In this document: positions 37,877 through 46,911 of the stretch, piece after piece
Numbering within the stretch: position 1 is the stretch's first letter
How the letters are laid out: each line of letters starts with the position of its first letter
Assembly: GCA_013176395.1 (NCBI GenBank)
Contig: JABMLP010000013.1
Coordinates: 1,116,001-1,180,000 of the forward strand
Direction of reading: 5' to 3'
Source: Venturia oleaginea
Lineage: Eukaryota > Ascomycota > Dothideomycetes > Venturiales > Venturiaceae
DNA length: 64,000 bases
The notes under the pieces: generated by a model
Databases searched by the model: none
The model's input: the letters and a program-made list of their open reading frames with translations, nothing else
Told to the model about the DNA's origin: nothing
Position numbers and translations under genes: made by a program

Positions 37877-38414
37877 GCGGCTGCGAAAGAACGGATGAAG
37901 CAGGAATCGAGAACATGGTTCTGGCGAAGACGCAGCAATACACCAAGCACGCAGTAGTCATTAGGTTTGATAAGGAATGGCAGCCTGAGTTGTCTTGGAG
38001 TACCTCTTTACTGTACATACCTACGAAGAAGAAATTCGGCACTCGGTTTTACTTGTCCCCACTTTGGACTATCCCAGCGTACACGGAAGCTATGCATTAG
38101 AGAGTGATACCGCATTCTTCATAAAGCTTGTGGCTAAGATGTCCGCGAGTAAGACGCCAGATACACATGCGGATAGGAGAGCTGTTGTCACGATCCTATC
38201 TTGCGCCGACTGTTCCTTCTAACAGGCTAGAGCTTACTATGACTACCCGGCCTTGAATCTACAACAAATCTCAATGTATCAACATTTACGATACCGAAAA
38301 GACCGCGTTTGCGAACGTACACATCTAACACTTGGTAGGCCGCTTTATCACGAAAATGAAACAGCCACACCCGTGCCGGTCCAGGAACAAAATCAGCACC
38401 ATACTTTACAAATA
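37877..38414. other. Intergenic left of the transposon
   Basis: No gene supported; short plus-strand frames only. Confidence 0.45.
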
Positions 38415-38470
38415 ACGTATTCCACCACCGAGCCGGCCAAACCACCGAGCCGGCCACTTTTCCTTGGCAC
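38415..38470 (+). repeat. Left terminal inverted repeat with internal duplication
   Basis: 56 bp: the 39-bp terminal repeat plus an extra 17-bp copy of its own CCACCGAGCCGGCC core. Confidence 0.9.
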
Positions 38471-38494
38471 AGCCCTAATCCTCTTTAACACGTA

Positions 38495-40236
38495 ATGTCT
38501 CAACAACGCAACGCGATAGCCGTTCAAGAAGAAGGTAGAATTGATCTCGCTCTTCAGGCTTATACCTCTGGCCAATTTCAAAGCCTACGGCGCGCTGCTA
38601 CAGCCTTTAACGTTAAACACCAAAGGCTCTCTGATCGGCTCCGCGGAATCACCTCTCCATCTCAAACTCGCCCAAACTCTCACAAGCTCACTACGATAGA
38701 AGAGCAAACGATTATCCAGTATATCCTCGATCTCGATTCGCGAGGATTCGCACCCCGGCTGTGTGAGGTGGCAGATATGGCGGATAAACTACTGGGGATA
38801 CGCGGTGGAGAGCCAGTAGGCAAAAACTGGGCTGAGAGATTCGTAACGCGCTCAGATGAGTTCAAAATAGCCTTCAATCGAGCAAAGGATAGGCAGAGGA
38901 TACTACAGGAGGATCCAGAAGTAATTGGCGCGTGGTTGGAGCTAGTTGCAGATACTAAAGCCAAGTACGGCGTCCACGACGAGGATACGCACAAGTTTGA
39001 CGAGATTGGCTTCCAGATGGGCGTTATTGGGTCAATGAAGGTCGTTACAGCCTCTGAAAGACGTACAAGGCCTGAACTCATCCAGCCGGGCGATCGCGAA
39101 TGGGTTACGGTTATTCAGAGCATCTGCGCAGCTGGGTATGCGACCCCGCCATTTATTATCTATAAAGGACGCGTTCACATCTCTGCGTGGTATGAGGAGG
39201 CAGATATACCACGGAATTGGAAGCTCTCAGTCTCTGAGAACGGCTGGACAAACAACGCGCTTGGTCTTGGGTGGTTGAAGCATTTTGACGCGTATACAAA
39301 GGCGCGGCAGGTGGGAGGGTTATAGGCTACTCATTTTGGACGGCCATGAGAGCCATCTCAGCCAGGATTTCAAGGACTACTGCCTCGAAAACAAGATCCT
39401 AACGCTCTGTATGCCACCGCACTCGTCGCATATACTCCAGCCTCTTGACGTGGTCTGCTTCTCGCCATTGAAGCGCAAGTACTCCCAACGCGTCTACCAT
39501 ATCAATAAGGAAGGCTTTCTCCCTGCCTTTAAAGACGCGTTTTTCGACGTGTTCACGGAAGAGAACTGTCGAAAGGCCTTTGAGGCAGTAGGGCTAGTCC
39601 CTATCAACGCGCAGGTAGTTTTGGATCGCCTTGAAGTGCGGCTACGTACCTCACCAGCACCCCCACCGGAGACGCCGTGGCAGTCGAAGACTCCAAGCAA
39701 TACTCAAGAAGTTGGATTTCAATCCAAGCTCGTAAGCGAGTCTTATACTCGGTCACCAGTTACTGCGCAGGCAGGCTTTTCCCAGCTTGTTAAAGGCGCT
39801 GAATTGATGCGACACCAGAACGCTCTACTTATTGCACGAAACCACGAGCTTGAAGAGCAATTGGCAGTAATGAATGACGAAGCGAAAATGGCGTAAAAGG
39901 AAGCGGATCCAGCAAGGTGGGACTGTAGAGTATGGGACTGCAGCAGCGCGGGTAGCTGCTGAGGCGTCTGTTGCGCCTCAGGGATCAAAGAATACTCGTA
40001 GTAGTGGTGATCGAGAAACAGCCCGACCAACTCAAAGGCGCTGTGGGAACTGCGGCGCGACTGGGCACAATGCGCGAACGTGTAAAAAGGATATCGAGAT
40101 ATCTTCTGAATCAGATAGTAGCACGACGGACTTGGAATCTATTGTTGATAGCGATAAAATTGAAGAGTCGCAACATGAGTTGGTCGTGCCAAGGAAAAGT
40201 GGCCGGCTCGGTGGTGGAATACGTTACGCATTTTAA
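38495..40236 (+). pseudogene. Fot1/pogo transposase, two frameshifts
   Basis: An N-terminal CENP-B-type HTH region (AATAFNVKHQRLSDRLRG; NWAERFVTRSDEFKIAFNRA) is followed by a DDE domain. Its three acidic positions are visible in HKFDEIGFQMG, LLILDGHESH and LQPLDVVCFSPLKR. The first frameshift lies at about 39319 in GTGGGAGGGT, consistent with one extra G; it separates the first acid from the other two. The second lies at about 39868-39879, where ATGAATGA looks like a 4-bp tandem duplication; it separates the body from a C-terminal CCHC zinc knuckle (CGNCGATGHNARTC). The last frame reads through the terminal repeat and stops outside the element. It cannot make an intact transposase unless these are sequencing errors. 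Confidence 0.9.
40186..40224 (-). repeat. Right terminal inverted repeat
   Basis: 39 bp, the exact reverse complement of the left end once the left 17-bp duplication is removed. Confidence 0.9.
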
Positions 40237-41012
40237 CGCAGTCCATATCTGACGTCGAATCAATAGTTTTCCTTCCTATTCTACCTACCAATCCATTCTT
40301 CCCTCCGACTCCTTTGACCCGCATTCGGACTCTATTCAGCTTTTTTCTCAAAAAGATAATGGGCAACGCCCCACGTATCGCCTCCCTCGTACGCAAATAA
40401 CTCCGCACATGCCATGTAGAAGATCTGCCACCTGTAGAAAAATACTTCCGCGTTGTCCTTTCCGTAAGTCTCCTCCAGATGTGGCCATATCTGCTTTTTG
40501 TTGTTGTTCATGTTCGTAAGCCATGCCTATCAACACGCATCAGTCCGAGATCCCAAAGATTGAAGGCGAGAGAGCGGTAAAGGGTCATATATACCTCACA
40601 CGTCTTAGCATAATTCTTCCCATTGACCCACCACTGCTCCTTCACCTGCAAATCCCTCTGAAAGTACAGCAAAAGATCAGCAGAAGGCATGGTCCCTCCA
40701 GTAAAGAAATGTTCTGTCATCCATCCATCCTCAAAATCATAGGGTGTAGATTTATGCGTGAAGATGTGGACAAACAATTGTCCTCCGGGTTTAAGCGCTC
40801 GACCCACTTTGGCAAGAAGGAGTTCGTAATTCTTCATGTGCTCGAAGAGTTCGATGGAGAGGACGCGGTCGTATGTTGCGGGCTTGAATTCGTAATCGAC
40901 CACATCGCCAGTGATGATTTCAAGGCTGTTTAAGTTTTGGGAGCGGGCCTGGGAGTCAATGTATTCCTTCTGGGAGCGGGAGTTGGAGAAACCAGTGATT
41001 TTGGAGTTTGGG

Positions 41013-41026
41013 AATCTGGCGGCGAG
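41013..41026. repeat. Target-site duplication, left copy
   Basis: AATCTGGCGGCGAG; identical copy at 42618-42631. Removing one copy and the insertion restores the methyltransferase reading frame exactly. Confidence 0.92.
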
Positions 41027-42617
41027 ATTGATTGATTGATTGATTTTATCCTACTCGGTTGCAGCCGCTTAATCACGCAGCTATGTCCGGTTAGGAGGAC
41101 TTCATCAGACAGCCGACACGTGATAGATTATATAATCCACCGCGCCCCACTTCGCCCCGTTCACTGAAACAAGACCAGCTGTCCCCTCCGTCCTCCCTCT
41201 TTTCCCTTAACCAGTATCTCCAAATGCCCGCTGGCTCTTGTAGATACTGGTTATTCTGCTAGTATATCTGTGCTATGTAGACTCAAGAGGCAATGCCTCG
41301 TGTTTCGCTATCCTTCTACCTACAGTCTCCCTCTAATGCTCAGCTTTTTCTATCTGTTTCGCCTTATCCCTCAAGGCCAATGGGTTCCCTAAGTATGTTT
41401 CTGCTTGTGAAAGTTGCCTTGCACCAGATTCCTATGCGGCGGTGTATTTGGTTGTGTGATGCTGGAGACAATAGTAACCATCGTAGTCGTGATTTCGCTG
41501 CTTGGGTGTGATACTCCGGGTATGCTGTCTGGTAGCTGCCGTATTGTATGGCGCCGATCGTGCTATAGACCTGCCGTCTTATAGTCGGAGCCTATCTGCT
41601 GCTAGTCGCTCTCCCTACTTGCTATATCGCGCTCCTACTCTTGCCAATGCCATAACTGGGACGCAACAGTCTGGGGAGAGGCTCAAGGCTACGTCTGCTG
41701 GCTTGTAGGGAGGGGATTTGCCGCCAATAAGCTCCTTCTATACGTCCTTACTGCTTACTGTGTTGCGCACCTACTCTTGCCAATGCCATAACTGGGACGC
41801 AACAGTTTGGGGAGAGGCTCAAGGCTCTGGACATCAGCTTGCAGCAGGACGGTTTGCGGAGACGATAGTAGATGAGGTTCTCTAGCAGCTGCCGTATCGT
41901 GTCGCACCGATTGTGTTGTAGACCTGTCGTCTTATAGTCGGAGCCTATCTGCTGCTAGTCGCTCTCCCTGCTTGCTATATCGCGCACCTACTCTTGCCAA
42001 TGCCATAACTGGGACGCAACAGTCTGGGGAGAGGCTCAAGGCTACGTCTGCTAGCTTACAGGGAGGGGATTTGCCGCCAATAGGCTCCTTCTATGCGTCC
42101 TTACTACTTACTGTGTCGCGCACCTACTCTTGCCAATGCCATAACTGGGAGGCAACAGTTTGGGGAGAGGCTCAAGGCTCTGGGCAACAGCTTGTAGCAG
42201 GACGGTTTGCCAAGACGTTGGGAGAGGTTGTCTAGTCGTTGCAGTGGTGTGTGGTGCCGATTGTTGCGCACCGGGCGTCTGGTGTTTGAGTTGTGTTGAA
42301 GGTATTGCCGTTCTAGCAGTGACTCGTCGACTCGGAGCGTTGCAGTGTCATCTGGGGTGATGGACTAGCCGGGAGATAGTGACTAGATGGTTGCTGTTGT
42401 CTTTGGTGGACGCATCGTTCGTGTAGCTTGCTCATGTATTCGTCTGCTTGCTCTGCCGTGGCCGCGACGGCGACTCTAGAGATATCTCATCGACGCTGAG
42501 GGACGCGCGATGGCCTCTAGAGGCCGGAGCGGCCACTGGCAGAGGTGTTTTGATGATCTTTAGATGATACTTCTGTAAATTCCAAAAATTGAGTTCTCGC
42601 TGTGTGTGCTGTTTTTT
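41027..42617 (-). mobile_element. Retro-insertion, probable 5'-truncated LINE
   Basis: 1591 bp inserted with a 14-bp target-site duplication. On the minus strand its 3' end is GGATAAAATCAATCAATC, a short repeated tail directly at the duplication. Tail plus variable-length duplication is the signature of target-primed reverse transcription. The 5' end contains the end of an open frame (to 42432), which could be the remnant of a LINE ORF, but no reverse-transcriptase motif is left to prove it. The interior carries a two-level tandem repeat (listed separately). No terminal inverted repeats or LTRs seen. Confidence 0.7.
41531..42235. repeat. Two-level tandem repeat inside the insertion
   Basis: Unit of about 353 bp present twice (CTGCCGTCTTATAGTCGGAG at 41571 and its near-copy at 41924). 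Each unit contains two copies of a ~50-bp core (TTGCCAATGCCATAACTGGG, starting about 41641, 41777, 41994 and 42130; spacings 136, 217, 136). Confidence 0.85.
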
Positions 42618-42631
42618 AATCTGGCGGCGAG
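42618..42631. repeat. Target-site duplication, right copy
   Basis: AATCTGGCGGCGAG, identical to 41013-41026. Confidence 0.92.
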
Positions 42632-43270
42632 GTAGAGGGAGAGGGAGCCCCAACCGCAGCTGTTGTGTCATGTGATTAGTATAGATACTCCAAATAACCA
42701 TCAACTCGCTTTCTTCGGGGACGAGACTTTGGGGAAGAAGTGTGAAAGACAAACCCAAGATCCAATACTTCCATCCCATCAACCAACCCCGCCTTCTTGA
42801 CATAATCCTCCAACATCCTCTGCTCCGCCTCATCTAACCCCCCATCACTCATCCCTCCCACCCCACCAACCTCCTTCCCACTCCCATCCTCATACAAACA
42901 ACACGAATACTTCATCCTTTTCCCCAAACAAGCTTGCAAAACCCCTGTCCCAACCTCATAATGCTGTTCATTCGCTTTCCCCGTTTCGATAGCCATAGGT
43001 CGTGTTCGGAGCGCATTGATATATTTCATCTTGGTGGAGTAGCCATCGCTGAGAGATGTGGTGGCGATATCGCGGAGACGTTCTGCAAGTTGGCGTCGGA
43101 TGCCGATGCGGATTATGGGTTGGGGGAGGTAGCCGGAGTCGAGGATTCGGTCGAGATTGGCGCCTTTGAGGATCCAGTCTGATCGTGGGGGTCAGTATGG
43201 TCTTTTTGGATGCAAACTCTCCAAAACTTGATGATGTTGAGGCGGAAGTTGGATTCGTACCTAAACTCAT

Positions 43271-43894
43271 GACGGGGGTTTGTTATGTAGGATGTCTAAG
43301 CTCTATTTTTCTTCGAATACCAGTTCCACTGCCACGTCAACCAACCAGATATGTAAGAAAGAATAACTAGTATTTCACACACGAAGCTTTGTCGTTACAA
43401 AACAAATGGATAATTCATGCTGCGGAAGCGCAAAAATAAACGTTCCGAACCCGTCCTTTTAGACGAAAAGTCCTGACATCATCAATGCCCAAAGCGGAAT
43501 TATCAGAGCATGTAGCAAAAAAAAGGTGGAGTTGCAACATTTCATCTTCATAGTTCAACTAGGTGAGTTTGTATTGATTTCACGATGTATGAGATCATTG
43601 AGTCGCTACATTTTATAGCATACAAAGATCAATATGGGGAAAGATGTATTGTATTTCTTCATCCAGACACTCTCAAAAGTCGACTGAATTGCTAATCCCA
43701 TCCATGAAATCAGCAAAAAGCGATTGTTCCATTTGCAGCAAACTTCCAGGAACCAATCACCCACTGAACCCTCTCAATCATAATCATCGCGAAATTCCTG
43801 CCCAGTTAAGTCTGGAAAATCGCCAGGAAAATATCGCATGTCATCTCATGTTTGAGCCCTCCCCTCGAAATCATCGAACTCAAACCTCAGCGCT
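43271..43894. other. Intergenic, A+T-rich
   Basis: Promoter side of the methyltransferase gene and 3' side of the next gene. No gene seen. Confidence 0.5.
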
Positions 43895-44506
43895 CTAGTC
43901 GGACTTGACGCGCTTAACTGGGCTCACACCACCCTCCTCGCCGCCCTGCCCGGCTCCCTCCCCATCGTCCTTCACCTTCTTGGCGCGTGGTGTACCCTTC
44001 GCCTTACCATTGGCAGCACGCTTCTTCGCAGCAGTGGTTGGAGATGCAGAGTCCTCACCATCATCGTCGTCGGCACTGGCGTTCTTTCCACCTGCTGAAG
44101 CCTTCTTTGGAGTGCTCTTAGCTTTGCCGGTGGCAGAGCCTCCGAGGGTGATGTCGGCACCGGTTCCATCGACGACTGCTTTGGCTTGATTCTTGATCTT
44201 GGCAACGCGCTGGCGGATGGCATTTGCGGTCGTTCCTTATGGTTTTGTCAGGGTTTTGTTAGGTCAATTTGCCTCAGTCCGATGGTGGATGTTGCAAGGC
44301 GTAAGCTTGAGAGTGCGTGTATCTTACCACCTCCAATGATTGCAGCCAACTTCTCATTGTCGGTCTTGATCATCTCGGCGCTTCCGATGATAGCAAGCAT
44401 CAACTAAAGAGCGGGAGTATTAGGTGAGAGCATGACAGATAAACCATTCTAGTTGAGTCATGCCACCGTGACTAACCTTGACATCGGCGTCGTTGATGGG
44501 GGCCAT
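43895..44506 (-). CDS. Small basic nuclear protein with Myb-like N-terminus, histone-H1-like tail
   Basis: Three exons join in frame to about 145 residues. The first 50 residues (LMLAIIGSAEMIKTDNEKL, then TTANAIRQRVAKIKNQAK) look like the short helical DNA-binding module common in small fungal nuclear proteins. The rest is Lys/Ala/Ser/Gly-rich with repeated basic clusters (KAKSTPKKASAGGK, GKAKGTPRAKKVKDD), an acidic stretch DDDDGED and a C-terminal SPVKRVKSD. Binding to DNA or chromatin is inference. There is no AT-hook of strict form. Confidence 0.72.
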
Positions 44507-45129
44507 ATTTGTTGCGACGATGGATATAATTCGGAATTTTCGAGGTAGATGTTTAAGGTGCTGGTGCTGGTTGAAGAGGTGCAGGTTGCGTAGAGAAGGT
44601 TATGATTGTAAGTGGAAGAAAAAAGGGAGGTGAGGTAAAGGGAGAGGTGAGCAGGGAGCAGCAGCGATGGTTCGATATGAGATCTGTGGTCGGAAAATAA
44701 CACTGGCTGGGTCACGTCAGGTCGGCGCCGTATTGTGTTGAGAGGTCGGATTGGAAGCATGGTATCCACCCGATTTCCGAGGCCGGTAAATTCCCACGGA
44801 CTTTTGACCTCAAGTTCCTATACGGAATCGTTCCAGAGCGTCATGCTATGGCCCTGTGCAATGAAGCTGATTGCCAAAGCTAAACAATGGCTACCTGTGC
44901 AGTTTCAATATATCTATTGTTGTCCTCTTACTTCCATGACTGTCAATCTTCCATGCTTGTTGGTTCTTCTCAGTGCTCGTGCTTAGTACATGAGATGTCC
45001 AGTAATTTCCCCTGCTTACCTGGTGATGGCAGCCGCTAATCTGAGTTCTGATCGCCGCGAGCGCCGGTATTTTCGCCTATTATGGTGATCGTGGACAGGT
45101 CTACAACACCGCAAATTATCAAAATTTTC
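44507..45129. other. Intergenic
   Basis: Promoter of the small nuclear protein and 3' flank of the metallo-hydrolase gene, both minus; no gene seen. Confidence 0.5.
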
Positions 45130-46475
45130 TTACACAGCCACTGTTTCCCCTAAATTACAAAGTCCAACCTCTTCATTCCATTTCAGCCCTGCTTTCTCAC
45201 AACTCTCTTTCCAAAGTTGTGGCGGCTCTCTAACGTCTTCATAGTGAGCGCTTAGGCCACCTCTGATCGTGCCATAGTGCATGCCAATACTCTTCTTGCT
45301 TCGGATGTCTTTATGTATTTCAATCGAGTCGTCAGGTGCACAGTGAACTGGAGACATGAATGGCCGTGGCGAGTAGCATCCTATTGGCAGCAGTGCAAGA
45401 TCAAAGGGTCCATGTTTCTCGCCAATTTCTTTGAATGCTGGGCAATGCGAAAGAGAGTCGGCTTTGTCGTCCGCGAGCGCTTCCTTTGTTACTGTACGAT
45501 AACCAGTGTCTCCTATGTTGACGTCAGAGTTCGTTTTGTTCATGATAATCATGACTATTACCAGCAAAATAGAGCTTACGAAGGTGCTCGGTATGCATCT
45601 CCTCAACGACATACGAGCACCACAGTGCATGTCCACCATCCATGCCTAGAAGCGTGAGAAGATTAGCCTTGTCCAACTTCTACCAAGAACACGATTCAAC
45701 ACATGCCTGTTCTGCCAGAGAAGTGCTGAGCTGGAGTACAGATAAGTCGCACACTTCCAATGTCGGCAACCTTGATCTCCACACCATCCCACCAGTCAAG
45801 CTCTGTGACATGTTCAGGCGCTATTCCAGAAGCAATGAACCATGACCGAACGTTCAGTCCACAAAAGAAGTGTATCGGTCGCTTTCTCGAGCTGTACAGG
45901 TGCTTGATCGTGTCTACGTCCAGATGATCGTAATGATTATGGGAGATGATTACGGCGTCCACTTCAGGTACCTCATCCAGCTCACAAGGTGTAGGACTGA
46001 ACCTCTTTGGGCCCACCAATCCCCACGGCCCAACTCTTTCAGCAAATACTGGATCCGCAAGTATCCTCACGCCTCGCTCGGCACCAGGTGCAGCAGCAGT
46101 CTCCAGCAAGAAACTTGCATGTCCGAACCAGGTCGCTCTGAGAGTGTATGGCTTATCTGCGCCCCAATCCGGCTTGCACACTGGTACGAGTTCTTCGCGA
46201 GTCTTTGGCACAGGCACGAAGTTGCGTTCTCTACCAAAGCGCGTTGACAGCATCTCCAGGATGGAGTGGTGGGAGTGGAAGGAAGGCCATGGATTCGTGA
46301 AGGCGGTAGGAGGGCTTCCGATATGGTGGGCAGGCCTTTTGTGAGACTCTTCCCTTGGAATACTGGTTATTATCAGAGAAGACATAGTTCTTCTGTTGGT
46401 AACATGGGAACGTGCATGTGTAGAAGGTTTGGTCACAGGGTGACGGAAGAATCTGCGCAACGAACTCATCCTCAA
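45130..46475 (-). CDS. Metallo-beta-lactamase-fold hydrolase, NAPE-PLD-like
   Basis: A basic, Arg/Ser/Thr-rich N-terminus (MRMSSLRRFFRHP) resembles a mitochondrial presequence. The fold motifs follow: TLRATWFGHASFLLE, ILADPVFAER, the zinc site ISHNHYDHLD (HxHxDH), TPAQHFSGRTG, a second exon with HALWCSYVVEE and LYFAG, then DTGYRTV, GPFDLALLPIGCY and PVHCAPDD. The family includes N-acyl-phosphatidylethanolamine-hydrolysing phospholipase D and fungal Fmp30. All zinc ligands appear present. The first intron (45706-45646) is best read as GC-AG; the second (near 45590-45540) is normal. The first ATG was chosen; an in-frame ATG 90 nt downstream would lack the presequence. Confidence 0.85.
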
Positions 46476-46911
46476 GGCTGATGGGCTCAGCCCATGTTGG
46501 GAGGCAAGGCTCCCTCCTATATCCGGCTGTGCATTAAGTGGTGCCTGACTGCCTGTTCAATGACGAAAGGAGGTTGTTTGATGACCGAGTCAAGCGACGA
46601 GGCAGAGCAATTGCCCCGTCCCCGTCCCCGTCCCCGTCAGAGCACCTCAGGACTCGCATGAGCGGACACTCAGATATCACGCCCACTACAACTTCTCTAC
46701 TAATAGAATGGCACATCACGCCCACTACAATTTCTCTACTAATAGAATGGCCCATCACGCCCACTACAACTTCTCTACTTATAGAATGGCATCGGTAACT
46801 ACAGACAGACACTTCACCAAACCATGCCAACTTCACGAGTGGAAACTGTCCCTGTACCCATTCAGACAAGGCCACAAGCGAGCAACAAACAAGTAAGCGG
46901 TTCATGCGTCC
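46476..46911. other. Intergenic with two tandem repeats
   Basis: Contains (CCCCGT)n at about 46614-46638 and a 39-bp repeat at 46676-46792. No gene is supported; the open frame across the repeat arises because 39 is a multiple of three. Confidence 0.6.
46676..46792. repeat. 39-bp tandem repeat, three copies
   Basis: Units starting at 46676, 46715 and 46754, each beginning ATCACGCCCACTACAA and ending TAGAATGGC, with two or three substitutions between copies. Confidence 0.9.

Larger units (their letters stand above)
38415..40224 (+). mobile_element. Pogo/Fot1-like DNA transposon, degenerate
   Basis: 1810-bp element bounded by TA duplications (38413-38414 and 40225-40226), the target of the pogo branch of Tc1/mariner. 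Terminal inverted repeats begin ACGTATTCCACCACCGAGCC and match for 39 bp at the right end. The left end carries the same sequence but with a 17-bp tandem duplication of AACCACCGAGCCGGCCA inserted after base 25. It encodes one transposase (listed separately) with two frameshifts. It lies 108 bp beyond the stop of the disrupted methyltransferase gene. Confidence 0.9.
40332..43270 (-). pseudogene. Cyclopropane synthase/coclaurine N-methyltransferase-like gene, split by insertion
   Basis: SAM-dependent methyltransferase, assembled on the minus strand. Exon 1 is only MSL; exon 2 holds ILDSGYLPQPIIRIGIRRQL and QHYEVGTGVLQACLGKRMKY; exon 3 starts the SAM loop CGWGSLSLYLAARF; then follow [27 protein letters not shown] and [14 protein letters not shown]. 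The last exon ends WGVAHYLFEKKAE. All splice joins hold frame. The gene is cut inside LAARF by an insertion at 41027-42617, with AATCTGGCGGCGAG repeated on both sides, so full-length protein cannot be made. Both halves otherwise lack stops or frameshifts, implying the insertion is recent. The substrate is unknown; members methylate either amines or unsaturated fatty acyl chains. Confidence 0.9.

Noticed and set aside
41500..42240. CRISPR-like array in the repeated region
   Set aside because: The spacers are themselves repeated (353-bp higher-order unit), the repeats are not palindromic, and the genome is eukaryotic.
46708..46896. Apparent repeat protein (HHAHYNFSTNRM units)
   Set aside because: It is simply the translation of the 39-bp intergenic tandem repeat.
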